From positions 13,836,153 through 13,900,152 of the forward strand of contig CP099854.1 in assembly GCA_030062745.1 (NCBI GenBank): DNA of 64,000 bases, read 5' to 3'. The notes below the pieces were generated by a model that had not been told where the DNA came from, made no database searches, and saw nothing but the letters and a program-made list of their open reading frames with translations. How positions within the stretch are numbered: position 1 is the stretch's first letter; each line of letters starts with the position of its first letter. The translations under genes and the position numbers were made by a program. This stretch comes from Capitulum mitella (Eukaryota; Arthropoda; Thecostraca; Pollicipedomorpha; Pollicipedidae). Below, one piece after another: positions 1-11,535 of the stretch.

Positions 1-2211
1 AGCAGCAGTCCAGTTTTGTTCGATGCCAAGATGAAAATCAGTTTAAACACCAAATACAAATCAGTACCCACACCGGACCCACATGTGGCATATTTAGGAC
101 CTCTATGGGGCCGTTATTGGAAATGAGTATGGGACCAACATGGGACCATTATGGCTTTTCCCTGGAAATATCTGAACAACCTTCGCATGCGCAGCCCGCG
201 GGCGTGCCGGCGCACGCGCGCTTCCATTGTACGAATTACGGACTAATGAAGAACGAGTGCTTTTAGCCAGTTTGAAACGCCGCATTGCTGCCATTGTGGA
301 AAGGCCGCTGACATTTCAGACAACGGAGCGAAAGAAGATAGTTTAGCAAAGAAGGCTGACGTCCTTTCACAGGCCGCTCCGCTCAGGCCATGAGTTTGAC
401 AAAATTATGGGCGACCAGGCAAGATTCTTTATATCTTTAATGCCCGTCTAGGGTTACTTACGCTGGAACGAAAAAGTTTTCATCTCGCATGAGGGCGTGG
501 GTCACCACCAGCACCCCGCAGCATCACCTCACCCCTGATGAGGGAAAACCGGTGTCCATATGGCTAAACAGTCCTGACAGAGTGTATCAAAGGCAGTCTG
601 AAGCCCTTCCTGAACCAGCTGGACCCTGAGAAGGACCCTTCAGGCCTGACCTAGGCACTTGTCACTGCCGTCATAACGTGACGTCATATCTGGATGTTGT
701 ATGAATCATCCCTGTTACGAATGATGACAAGCCCCCGAACATGCCCAGCATCAGACGTATCGAGTCGATTTTGAGCCTTCTGAAACAGCAGGTCGGTACG
801 AGGGAAACTGTATAGCACCATCCAGGAAGCCGGTGGGAGATAGGATTGACGGGAGAGTCGAGGAGATAGACATGAATATCGTGTGCGAGATGTTTAAGCA
901 CAGGCAAAATGATTGCTGTGCTGTGGGCCGCGAAGGCGTCAAAGCTGAGATGCAAAAATTCCACTGGAAAGAACAGACTCTCAAATGTGTGAACGTGTAT
1001 TTTCAAAACGGTGTTTCCCGGCAATATGGAATGGGCACTGCGTGCCAAATTCCAAACTTTGTGCCAAATTTTAGGGGACACTCGTACTTCAATTATATGG
1101 CAGTGCGAGGAAGAAAAAAGCTGGGTCATGACAGATCGTGCCGGGCAAAGTCAAATTCTACTGCGTCAGAGTGGCAATGGAGAAGGATGGAAAGCATAGG
1201 CCTGCTTGGTTGCCAGTAATACATGGTAACACCATTCCACCACTATCTGTCATTGCACAGCCAGTGTTTTTTATATGCCCCTCAGACACGGGCCTTCCAG
1301 AAGCAGTCTTATATCCTTCACATTCCGAATATGATACATATCCAATCGTGGATCTGAGAAAAATCCTTCCAACCAAATTATTGGTTGAGGCCACAAAAGT
1401 ACCCCAGGAATTGATATGAGATCTTACCTTGCCTGTAAGCCTTTGTGTCAGATGGCTATTAGCAGTAAGTAAAAAGCTTCTTTGTATGCGATATCTGCCT
1501 GATATAGTCTTAAATATATTGCGCGACATGCCTAGTTGTAGGATGGGTAAGAGGTATAACATAATCTCAACCTGAAGCTTTGAAAGACGATGTAAAAATG
1601 ACAAAAACGACTAATCAAATATCACGTCTCTGTATTCCATCATTTCCGAGTCATGCTTAAAAACTGCAAGAGTTTGGGGAGCCTCGTCCCATTCACGACC
1701 AGGTAACTTGCAGTGAATAACTCCGCCACCCTAATTTAAACGTGATCGCGGCAACACGATCGCGTGGTCGCTCCAACCACTGTACAAGAGACGCGGATAG
1801 AGTATGAAGCACGGCCGATTACAACATCTCGGCCGCCAGCTCGTGTGTTTTTCAGCCATATCAGAGAGCTAATTTTTGCCAAAGCCTGTAGACAGGCGCA
1901 TACGAGCTATCAAAAGTTCATGTAGCCATGAGTGAATCAGAATTGTCAGTGTTCGTAGTACATGCGGCATTGAGCAAGAATTGCCAAAAACGACGCCAAA
2001 AATGTGAGTCTAATCTGTAATCTAATCCTCTTTTTATAGAAGAATTCCATTCTGGCCGCAGTCCTTAGAAAAAATGCAATCTGAGATTGCAAATCGTGCG
2101 ATCAAAATCCTGATTATCCTCGATAATACCCACCCTAAAAAGCCTCCATCACTTCCACTGAGGTGATGGCTCCCTTGTAAGAGAATGCTGAAGGCTCCTG
2201 TGAGCTCCTAG
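1..2211. other. Region without recognisable gene
   Basis: Reading frames of up to about 150 codons occur on both strands (for example 671-1129 minus and 833-1219 plus), but they overlap in opposite directions and show no domain, signal peptide or splice context that I recognise. No repeat shared with the rest of the window was seen. It may hold introns or diverged repeats. Confidence 0.5.
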
Positions 2212-2683
2212 ATGAAGACCGCCTTGACCTCTAAAAAGTTGCCTGAGTCAGGAATCGCGAAACAGGGGAGGGGGCGACGGGAGGAAGGCGTCCCCACCAC
2301 TTTCAGGACTGGTGCGCCGGAGGCCCCCGCTCAGAGGTATGTCAGGGAGGCTCCTTGTTGGCCTGACGCATTGCCAGTGCCTCAGTTTAGCACGGGAAGG
2401 ACTCTTACCGCGTCAGGAGGCCCACTCGCCGCCAGAAGCCCCTTTCCTCGTAACAGGAGGCTCAGGGCGTTCCTTATCGCGACAGGAGGACGATAGTTTT
2501 GACCTGCGTTTCAGGGCCGATACCGCCTCAGGAGGCCCCAAAAGTCCGGATGACCCCGATCTCGAGGTGGCCCCCGAAGCCAAGGAACTTCGTAGCGCGG
2601 TCCCTGGCCTGAGCCGCAGAGATCCATCTCAGTTAATTCATAAACGGCAATTAAGTGAACATGCACCGTCAATGACCCTATAA
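2212..2683 (+). other. GC-rich block with recurrent CAGGAGG motif; uncertain coding
   Basis: CAGGAGG recurs irregularly from about 2418 to 2545. A plus-strand frame of 123 codons (2312-2683) stays open through the block and is rich in Pro, Asp, Glu and Ser near its end. I recognise no domain. The repeat itself could keep the frame open, so this is not called as a gene. An exon of an unseen gene remains possible. Confidence 0.25.
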
Positions 2684-2970
2684 TGTTTGGCCTCTACGGC
2701 CCAAAGAGCCACCAGTCTGTTCATTACCGCCATGGACCCATCTATTCATAAACCTTCATGAGCCAATCCCCGAGATCTCCATATGCCAAAATGCTCCTTG
2801 TAAATGGCAGTCGCGAAATTCTTCATAAACTTCTTTAAAGTAAACTCCTACAACCAGGTGGCTCCCTGTAGCTCATTTCATCTGTGGTTACCCATTCAGA
2901 AGGCCTTCATTGTCTGTCTGCAATGGATTTTAGCCAAACAGACCTCCATTCATTCATGTCCACAGAATTC

Positions 2971-4129
2971 ACCTCACGGGCATCTACTGGGGTTACCTTT
3001 CACGGCACGTATTGCCTCGAAGAACTGAAAAGAGGTGGCCAAGGTGGGCCATTCTGTCATCCTGATGAAGTGCAATGGCGTCCTAAGACGGAATCTTCTA
3101 AGACGGCGACTTGTTCATCGCAACTCCCATGGAGTTTTCTTGCACAAGAATTTTTAAAACGTGTTACCCATAGAAACATTCGTGGGAGTCTACAATGCCG
3201 ATCAAACTGACGGAATTTTCATTTGCAGAGCAGCAAAATTACTGGAAGCTCCCTTCGTGACACTTGAGGGCTTCCTTTAAATCAGGGGAGATGACGTAGC
3301 CCGCCTAACCTACCACGTTGTTAAGATTATTCCTTCCAAGGGGTTCCCACGAACTAAGCTTATTTCTGATTTCATTTATTTGTAATTAAAATTTACGCTG
3401 ACTTCTTGCCTCCTTTGATTTATCAACGTTCACGACATGTTTGTTCGGGGTGTTTCATGGCAGCATCAGTCGCCTGAATATGCTTCCAATGGCTGACAGG
3501 ACCTCGTCGAGTTTGCCATGACAGACTGAAATATTTTGGTGCTTCGTACTCTCTAGACTGTGGCAAGCTCCTTCTCCACATGCACTCATCCGTCCAAGAA
3601 AACTGACCAATTTGATTTCGGACTAACTGAATCTGGATAACCTCATTATATAAGCAGATCATTATAAGCTGAAGTAAAACTCTGTGTTAAGACGACCGCT
3701 TTTTCGTGGCCTTTACTGATTACGTCCTTGGCACGTGCATGGCTTCTTGTCCGGACGATAAAAATTGTTATATCAGATGCCGCAAAGTGTGCCTCCTGCA
3801 TAGGTAAGGGCCTACAGTGCGGGCAGGGATGCGCATACCCTGGCCTTTCCTCTCCAGGAGGCGATGTGGGAGGGGAGGAGGCACTAACCCATGACTTACC
3901 CTACTATGCCACCTGCCCATGCGCCGACGTCCTAGGCGTAGCCAAAAAAGCCGTCGCGGCCATTACCCGGCACGTTGTGCCGGTTACGAGGATGAAATCT
4001 AGCTTTTCGCGATTTCGAGACGACCAACGGCAGTACAGAGGGATGCGTCAGTTTCCGTGCTCATACAGCGGCGAAAAGTTTGACTGGAGTGTTTCTCGAG
4101 TCGGTCAGATCCGTTCGTCTCCAGAACAC
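2971..4129. repeat. Direct repeat copy A (before the retrotransposon)
   Basis: This 1,159-base segment recurs at 8724-9882 with a constant offset of 5,753. I see only two substitutions (3213 G versus 8966 A; 3781 C versus 9534 T). Identity stops at the CCAGAACAC ending at 4129, where copy A goes on into the retrotransposon region and copy B into homopolymers. The segment holds plus-strand frames of up to 135 codons without a recognisable domain. Such high identity next to an arbitrary-size gap suggests allelic copies joined in tandem. Confidence 0.9.
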
Positions 4130-4509
4130 GTGTTCAACCAGGCCGAAACCCCTAAACTGTATTTTCTAGAGGTGGCAGGAACACTCCCGACGACACCTCT
4201 GTTCTCATGTCCACCACTATTACAGAGGTGGTGATTGCGGCGCGGCGGTTACGATCGAGCCGACACTACACTGACATGTAGCGATCGTCCAGTCGTGCGG
4301 CAGTCCTCGTAGGGGTCGGACGCAGCTCGCTCCGCTCTTAGGTCGATAGGGTTGACACAGACACTTAGTCTTTAGTCCACACTTCGACTTTGTGCTTCCT
4401 GATAGTTTTTTCTACACTTCCACGTTTCTTTCTGCGATCCACACCCTTCTAAGGTAGGCCTACTCTCCACTTCCAGTTTTCTTTTCCGAGCTGTTCCCTG
4501 ACTTCTGTC
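4130..4509 (+). other. Likely 5' untranslated region of the non-LTR retrotransposon
   Basis: This stretch lies between the end of direct repeat A and the ORF1 start codon at 4510. It is absent after repeat copy B, as expected if the retrotransposon inserted near 4130 in one allele only. No coding potential was seen. The exact 5' boundary is inferred from the loss of identity between the two repeat copies. Confidence 0.45.
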
Positions 4510-6180
4510 ATGGGCAAGCGAGGTAAACAAAAGAAAAACGACACTGACTCTATAGGCTCGAACTCGGACTCTGATGGCAGCCCCTCTGCAGACATCGACA
4601 TTGGTGTTTGTAGAGGTGTAACGAACAGGACGATTCACAAACAGAAAGACGACCATGGCTTGAACCCGGAACAGATCTCGACACCCGAACACACTTCGTC
4701 TGACACGATATCGGATACTGACCTTCGCACGAACTCTGACACTGCTCAGGACCGCGCCGTTTTCACACACACTGACTCTTCACCTTCTCGTGACCTTGAC
4801 CTGCCCCTGACTGCGCCCGGGCCCCACGGCCCTGGCAGCGTGCCAGGACCGGCCTGGCCGGAAGGGTCGAAGGGCATATCCGGACTCGCACAAGCAACCA
4901 GGGCAAATGACAGGTGCACTGTGGCAGAGGATACCGTCGGGGCAACACGCAGTCAGATGCACGGGACGCCATGCCCGGTTCGAGAGCCCTACCTGGACCC
5001 ACTTGGGTCATACGTAGTCGTGAAACCTACCGACTCAAATACAAACTTTCAGAAAATCAACGTCTGGGCACCTCCTAAACAGATAGAAGCAATCTGCGGC
5101 CCAAACATTCGGCTCCACATTCAAGCACCTCGCGATGGCTCTCTCATCATCAAAACCAACAACCGCCATCAAACCAAAATGCTTCTCAAACAGACAATGT
5201 TCTGTACTAAGGCAGTGACGGTCACCCTTCACCCGACTAGAAACTCGTGCAGGGGAACTGTGTTCGCACCTGAACTCCGCTTCATGTCTGAAGCGGAAAT
5301 TCAACACGAACTGAGGGACGAGCTAGTCAGCCATGTCCGTCGACTAACCACCTTCAGGGACGGACAGCGTCAGGACACCAGTCTTCTTGTCCTCACGTTC
5401 GAAACTCCCAGTCTCCCTCCCAAGCTCCACGCCGGCTACCTCTGCTTCGAAGTGCGCCCTTTTATCCCCAACCCTCTGCGCTGTTTCACCTGCCAGAGAT
5501 TTGGTCATGGCTCCCGGAACTGCAAACAAGCTGCTCGTTGCGCTCGCTGCGGTGATGCTGCGCATGAGGGCTCTCTGTGCTCCAAACCTCCTAAATGCGT
5601 CTCTTGCGAGTCTTCCGACCACACCACAAATTCGAAGAACTGTCCCGTCTGGCTGACCGAAAAGCGCATTTGTGAGCTTAAGGCAAAGATGAACATTTCA
5701 TATCCCGAGGCACGACGTCAGGTACAATCACAGACAAACCAGCCTCAAAAGACCTATGCTCAAGTCACATCAAAAAGCACCACCTCTTCGTCTTCCCAGA
5801 CTGATGACATACCACAACTTCCTCCACTTCAGCTCTTAAAGCCTCTTTGTCACGAACCTCGTTCTGTCCGTTCTCAGTCCAGTGAGAAGCACACAGTGAC
5901 TGAACCACAAAAGGCAGGTGCAAAACATCCTATGAGAGGGGCATCGACAACTGCCCCCGCAACTCCTGGGCAGTCTGTCCCCAAGAGAGCACCACAGCCT
6001 ACACTCCGGTCATATTCACCCGCACACCACCCTGGTGCTCCACCGTGTACTCCGCATAAGGACAACCAACCTCCATCGCCCAGACCCGGTCCCAGTCGAC
6101 CCCGGGGCCGCTCCTCCAGCCATGGTAGGACTCAACAGGGATCACAGGCCATTTCAGGAACTCAAAGCATCTTTAGCTAA
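4510..6180 (+). CDS. Non-LTR retrotransposon ORF1 (gag-like nucleic-acid chaperone)
   Basis: This 556-residue frame is the ORF1 protein of a Jockey-superfamily non-LTR retrotransposon, which would bind element RNA in the ribonucleoprotein. Residues 1-150 are polar and low in complexity. A middle part (about 180-320) ends in the family-typical PNPLRCF lead-in to the zinc knuckles. Three CCHC knuckles follow: C325/C328/H333/C338 and C344/C347/H352/C357 (both CX2CX4HX4C), then C363/C366/H371/C378 (CX2CX4HX6C). The C-terminal part is rich in Ser, Pro and Gln. The start at 4510 is the first ATG of a long open frame. ORF2 starts 68 bases after the stop. The frame is intact, which suggests a fairly recent insertion even though ORF2 is broken. 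Confidence 0.9.
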   Translation: MGKRGKQKKNDTDSIGSNSDSDGSPSADIDIGVCRGVTNRTIHKQKDDHGLNPEQISTPEHTSSDTISDTDLRTNSDTAQDRAVFTHTDSSPSRDLDLPLTAPGPHGPGSVPGPAWPEGSKGISGLAQATRANDRCTVAEDTVGATRSQMHGTPCPVREPYLDPLGSYVVVKPTDSNTNFQKINVWAPPKQIEAICGPNIRLHIQAPRDGSLIIKTNNRHQTKMLLKQTMFCTKAVTVTLHPTRNSCRGTVFAPELRFMSEAEIQHELRDELVSHVRRLTTFRDGQRQDTSLLVLTFETPSLPPKLHAGYLCFEVRPFIPNPLRCFTCQRFGHGSRNCKQAARCARCGDAAHEGSLCSKPPKCVSCESSDHTTNSKNCPVWLTEKRICELKAKMNISYPEARRQVQSQTNQPQKTYAQVTSKSTTSSSSQTDDIPQLPPLQLLKPLCHEPRSVRSQSSEKHTVTEPQKAGAKHPMRGASTTAPATPGQSVPKRAPQPTLRSYSPAHHPGAPPCTPHKDNQPPSPRPGPSRPRGRSSSHGRTQQGSQAISGTQSIFS

Positions 6181-6247
6181 ATCACACTCAATGCTACTAC
6201 TTTCCCAGAGCCAAGGTTTCTGCCTTAGGCTCTACACAACATTATTA

Positions 6248-8223
6248 ATGACTATTCTTCAGTGGAACTGTCGTGGTTTAATTAGCAAATGGGCCGAAAT
6301 CAAACCTTTTTTGATGTTTTGTTCCTCTAATATTATATGTTTACAGGAGACACATTTTCTCACAAACGACCCGTACGACTTCAGTCTACCCGGATACTCT
6401 ATGTTCACAAAATGTGACGACGTTCACAGACGCCATGGCGGAGTTGCCATATACATTTCTAACACAATTCCTCACCGACCGCTCCTGGTTCAAACAGACC
6501 TACAAGCGGTCGCCTGCACGGCTCTCATTTCAAACCGTCGTATCAGTGTATGTTCACTATATCTCCCTCCAGGCGTACCCATTTCTCTTCAAGATCTACA
6601 AAACCTCACTGATCAGCTCCCACCGCCATTCATACTATGTTCGGATGCCAACAGCAAACATTTTTTATGGGGTTCTGACCGATGCGACAGAGGAGGACTA
6701 GTCTTCGAACAGCTCATTAGAATCAACGCTTTACATGTCTTGAACAACGGCTCCCCGACAAGGCTGGATGAATTCTCTGGACTCGTATCACACATTGATG
6801 TTTCACTATGCTCTAGTGGATTAGCTCCTTTCCTTTCATGGGAAACTGACAACGACCCTCTTGCTAGTGACCACTTTCCGATAAAAATTTAATACGTAGA
6901 CGGTTCGGCTCAAACAACACATTCCCAATACGATGTTCCAGCAGGGTGGAGCATTAAAAAAGCTGATTGGGACTCCTTCCGAGCCCAGTGTCACATCGCC
7001 ACCGACTTCACAGATGTTGACTCTGCCTGCATAAAAGTCACGCAATCGATTATTTCCGCTGCGCGAGCCCACATCCCGACAACCAAGCCACAAGGGCAAT
7101 ACAGATGTCCTTGGTGGACTGACGCCTGTAAACAGGCAATAGCAGCGCGCAAAAGAGCATTAAATCGTTTCCGTCGAAACAGAGAAAACCCAAGCCTTCT
7201 CCTTGACTACAAAAACGAAAAAGCCAAAGCTAGACGAACTATTCGAGCAGCTAAGCGATCCAGTTGGCTACAGCTCCTGAATAAATTCTCCACCTCCACA
7301 CCCGCGCACACATTATGGGATACTGTTCGAAGTTTCATACACAAAAAAAAGCTTCCAGCGTCCTCTTCCGGTTCTCAAAATCCAAGGCATCCAGGTAGAT
7401 AACCCAAAAGACGTGGCCAATCACCTCGGTCAATTTTACTCCCAACTGTCGTCCTCAACAAACTTTGACCCAGGTTTTCGTATCCAAGACAGCCTTATGA
7501 CACACAACATGCCGGACTTCGACCTCGATTCCAACAACTCAGAGCCATACAACAATCCTTTCTCTTTGCACGAACTGAACTCATCCATAAATTCATCCGG
7601 TTCAACATCGGTTGGTCCGGATCTCATTCACTATGAATTTCTCAAGCACCTCGACGACACCCAAAGAAGCGGACTCCTTGCCTTCTTCAATTATGTGTGG
7701 ACACAGCACAGAATCCCAACGACTTGGAAGCACGCTTTTGTGGTTCCTCTTTTAAAACCAGGAAAGCCTACAGACGCACCTGAATCCTACCGACCAATTC
7801 AACTTACTTCTTGTTTATGTAAAATCCTGGAAAGAATGGTGAACTCCAGGATGTTGTGGCACGCCGAAAAATTCCAACTTTTGTCGAAATACCAATGTGC
7901 TTTTCGCCCTGGGCGAGCCACAGTTGACCATGTACTTCGCCTCGAATCTGACATACGCGGCGGCTTCTTCGCAAGAAAGTTTACCGTGGCAATTTTCCTC
8001 GACGTTAAGTACGCCTATAATATGGTGTCCCGAGCAGGTCTTCTTACAAAACTTCATCACATAGGTTTCCGTGGACGCTTCATGCATTTTATAAATTCTT
8101 ACCTCAGCGGCCGTACACTACAAGTTAAAAGCGGAACCCTTTCGGACTCCTTCCCCTTGGACAATGGAGTGGTCCAGGGAGGGGTCATTTCTCCTCTGCT
8201 TTTTCTTTTCATGATTAATGATC
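6248..8223 (+). pseudogene. Non-LTR retrotransposon ORF2 (APE endonuclease and reverse transcriptase), broken and cut by gap
   Basis: ORF2 would nick target DNA and reverse-transcribe the element RNA. The ATG at 6248 opens an APE-type endonuclease with WNCRG at the N-terminus, a QET motif, GGVAIYI, and a terminal SDHFPI that carries the catalytic Asp-His. A TAA at 6890-6892 interrupts the frame just after it, and the same frame then continues to about 7350. There an eight-A run (7343-7350) marks a one-base shift into the frame that carries the reverse transcriptase. That domain shows LKPGKP, a QCAFRPGRATVDHV fingers motif, FLDVKYAYNMV (motif A with the first catalytic Asp) and GVVQGGVISPLLF (motif B). 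The Y-A-D-D box and everything downstream fall in the gap at 8224. Jockey superfamily is likely; the exact clade is not resolved. Confidence 0.9.
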
Positions 8224-8723
8224 NNNNNNNNNNNNNNNNNNNNNNNNNNNNNNNNNNNNNNNNNNNNNNNNNNNNNNNNNNNNNNNNNNNNNNNNNNNNN
8301 NNNNNNNNNNNNNNNNNNNNNNNNNNNNNNNNNNNNNNNNNNNNNNNNNNNNNNNNNNNNNNNNNNNNNNNNNNNNNNNNNNNNNNNNNNNNNNNNNNNN
8401 NNNNNNNNNNNNNNNNNNNNNNNNNNNNNNNNNNNNNNNNNNNNNNNNNNNNNNNNNNNNNNNNNNNNNNNNNNNNNNNNNNNNNNNNNNNNNNNNNNNN
8501 NNNNNNNNNNNNNNNNNNNNNNNNNNNNNNNNNNNNNNNNNNNNNNNNNNNNNNNNNNNNNNNNNNNNNNNNNNNNNNNNNNNNNNNNNNNNNNNNNNNN
8601 NNNNNNNNNNNNNNNNNNNNNNNNNNNNNNNNNNNNNNNNNNNNNNNNNNNNNNNNNNNNNNNNNNNNNNNNNNNNNNNNNNNNNNNNNNNNNNNNNNNN
8701 NNNNNNNNNNNNNNNNNNNNNNN
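8224..8723. other. Assembly gap (500 N)
   Basis: Exactly 500 unknown bases, the size commonly used for a gap of unknown length. It cuts the reverse transcriptase between motif B and the catalytic box. Any frame translated through it, such as one running from 7413 to 8963, is an artefact. Confidence 0.99.
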
Positions 8724-9882
8724 ACCTCACGGGCATCTACTGGGGTTACCTTTCACGGCACGTATTGCCTCGAAGAACTGAAAAGAGGTGGCCAAGGTGG
8801 GCCATTCTGTCATCCTGATGAAGTGCAATGGCGTCCTAAGACGGAATCTTCTAAGACGGCGACTTGTTCATCGCAACTCCCATGGAGTTTTCTTGCACAA
8901 GAATTTTTAAAACGTGTTACCCATAGAAACATTCGTGGGAGTCTACAATGCCGATCAAACTGACGAAATTTTCATTTGCAGAGCAGCAAAATTACTGGAA
9001 GCTCCCTTCGTGACACTTGAGGGCTTCCTTTAAATCAGGGGAGATGACGTAGCCCGCCTAACCTACCACGTTGTTAAGATTATTCCTTCCAAGGGGTTCC
9101 CACGAACTAAGCTTATTTCTGATTTCATTTATTTGTAATTAAAATTTACGCTGACTTCTTGCCTCCTTTGATTTATCAACGTTCACGACATGTTTGTTCG
9201 GGGTGTTTCATGGCAGCATCAGTCGCCTGAATATGCTTCCAATGGCTGACAGGACCTCGTCGAGTTTGCCATGACAGACTGAAATATTTTGGTGCTTCGT
9301 ACTCTCTAGACTGTGGCAAGCTCCTTCTCCACATGCACTCATCCGTCCAAGAAAACTGACCAATTTGATTTCGGACTAACTGAATCTGGATAACCTCATT
9401 ATATAAGCAGATCATTATAAGCTGAAGTAAAACTCTGTGTTAAGACGACCGCTTTTTCGTGGCCTTTACTGATTACGTCCTTGGCACGTGCATGGCTTCT
9501 TGTCCGGACGATAAAAATTGTTATATCAGATGCTGCAAAGTGTGCCTCCTGCATAGGTAAGGGCCTACAGTGCGGGCAGGGATGCGCATACCCTGGCCTT
9601 TCCTCTCCAGGAGGCGATGTGGGAGGGGAGGAGGCACTAACCCATGACTTACCCTACTATGCCACCTGCCCATGCGCCGACGTCCTAGGCGTAGCCAAAA
9701 AAGCCGTCGCGGCCATTACCCGGCACGTTGTGCCGGTTACGAGGATGAAATCTAGCTTTTCGCGATTTCGAGACGACCAACGGCAGTACAGAGGGATGCG
9801 TCAGTTTCCGTGCTCATACAGCGGCGAAAAGTTTGACTGGAGTGTTTCTCGAGTCGGTCAGATCCGTTCGTCTCCAGAACAC
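8724..9882. repeat. Direct repeat copy B (after the gap)
   Basis: Near-identical copy of 2971-4129 in the same orientation, starting at the first base after the gap. Its left edge is therefore set by the gap and not by biology. It lacks the retrotransposon that follows copy A, as an empty allele would. Confidence 0.9.
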
Positions 9883-9887
9883 TTTTC

Positions 9888-10020
9888 CACCCCCCCCAAA
9901 TCTTTTTTTTTTTTTTTTTGTAGGGTCCCCCCCCCCCCCCCCTCTCTTTTTTTTTTTTTTCCCATCCTTATTGGGGTGGTTGTTGGGGCGGGGGGGTTTT
10001 TTTTGGGCCCCCCCCCCCAC
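9888..10020. other. Homopolymer-rich, suspect sequence
   Basis: Consecutive runs of C, T, G and A, many longer than eight bases, make up nearly all of this block. It starts where copy B loses identity with copy A. This pattern is typical of poorly polished or low-quality consensus. Frames through it encode only Pro, Phe, Gly and Lys runs and are not genes. Confidence 0.75.
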
Positions 10021-10324
10021 TTATATTTTGGGTTTTTCACACAAATTACTGACGTCTTACAGGGGAGAGGGCTTGACCCAAGACTTTGGACACGTAAGCT
10101 CAAGAGGCTGTGTGTCCTAACTCACAAACAAACAAACAATGTAGCGATCGTCGCTGTTCTCTCGTATACACACATAGAATAAGACTTACGTATGTGTTGC
10201 ACGCGTCGACCACGTGTTTTCAATGAGGCGCCACAGCCCGCACCCCTGACCAGGAAGGTCGCAGACTGGCATCTGATGGCCCAGTTGTTGACAGCGAACA
10301 AGCGAGCGACGCTCTTGCAAGGCT
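10021..10324. other. Region without recognisable gene
   Basis: Ordinary-complexity sequence between the homopolymer block and an old TTAA element. No domain or repeat was recognised. Confidence 0.5.
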
Positions 10325-10328
10325 TTGA

Positions 10329-11531
10329 CCCTATTCCCGTAAGAGGAAGGGGGCTTCAGAAGCCTCCCCTCCGGTTTGTTGCTCGCCATTTGCAGGGAGC
10401 GAAGCTGCGTCACGAAACTTGGTCACGTTTCCCATTCATTATCTCTGCGCATCGTGCCAGATTTTCATAATTTATTTTTCCCCAGGTGTAGAGCCAAGTC
10501 ACGTTTCTGAAAAGCACCCGAGGCCATTTTGACACAGCTGTAGTCACAAATAGCTGCCAAAAATGGAGGTTTTGAAGTAGAACTTAAAATTCCAACTGAA
10601 TATGTCATCAAGTAACCAGGAAAACAGACAAAAATATTTTTGTTCACCTGCGACCTATTTGCTAGGTAGAGTCTACGTCAAAAGTCAAACTCTGGTTTTA
10701 TGTGAACATTATTTTTGGCGCTGACATCTAAAAAAATACATGTAGCTTGGCACAGTGTCCTCTACCTGAGTTGCAAATTCCAGGGCGGTATCAGGTCGAG
10801 TTGAGGAGCTATGACCTAAAATGTTCGCTTGCTCACCGCATACCGCAACAGCAATGAACAGGAATTTTAGGAACATAGTTTATTCAAATGTTTGGAAGCG
10901 CTTTCAAGGACCATGAGATGAGCCTACGGCCATTCAATGTAACGCTGAAGGCCATTTGAGTCCATAGGAGGTCAAAGGTTGTACGATGAGCTAATGAACA
11001 TGAGACCACGACAGTTCCCCCTTTTTCATGCCGTGGCGCAGCCAATGCTGACATTGCACCAACATTGCATTGCGATTTGTAATGTTGAATTATAGACTGA
11101 GTAGGGAAAGCTGAAAAATCCTAGAATTCTGTGTGAACTCAGTTAAAAAATTCTCCCTATTTTCCAGCTTCTTTGGACGCCTATGAATCTTCTCAAAATT
11201 CCAAACGTATGGGCCAAAGGATGAGTCCCATCGATTACCTATCGATTGTTACGGTTGCATCAGAGCTGGCCAATAAACGTCGGAGTTATGGCAAGTAAGA
11301 ATATCCAGCTTCTGGCTTTTTTTCTCCCTGTGTTCACCTCTTAAAAGGTTTTAGCCTTTTTTTTTAAATAAAAATGTGGTTCACATCATGACAAATCGAT
11401 CGCCGTTTCTTGCGATCAGTTGCGATCAATCGATTTTTCAAATCGGACGGATAGTTTTCGAGACGGGGCGGGGGGACTGAATACGGCCTCATATGAAAAT
11501 CTGTGCTGGTATAATGGATATGGGAATAAGG
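10329..11531 (+). mobile_element. Old full-length copy of TTAA element family 1 (piggyBac-type MITE)
   Basis: The left end CCCTATTCCCG and the right end GGGAATAAGG match the family-1 tips, with decayed target copies TTGA (10325-10328) and TTCA (11532-11535). The 1,203-base length equals that of the younger copies. Just inside the left tip lies a palindrome, GGGGGCTTC facing GAAGCCTCCCC, with different letters from the younger copies. The body aligns with them (for example the 'cgaaacttggt' and 'atgagaccac..acagttccccc' blocks) but is clearly diverged. No open frame for a transposase. The spacing at the right end is about 17 bases longer than in other copies. Confidence 0.65.
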
Positions 11532-11535
11532 TTCA

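Noticed and set aside
3728..4234. 168-codon frame with several Cys in direct repeat A
   Set aside because: No domain recognised. It crosses the boundary between flank and retrotransposon, so it is unlikely to be a gene.
7413..8963. 516-codon frame spanning the reverse transcriptase and sequence beyond the gap
   Set aside because: It reads through 500 unknown bases. The part after the gap is the second copy of the flanking repeat and not the element.
9481..10182. 233-codon frame with Phe- and Pro-rich middle
   Set aside because: The extension beyond the repeat copy is translated homopolymer sequence. The matching frame in copy A diverges at the same point.
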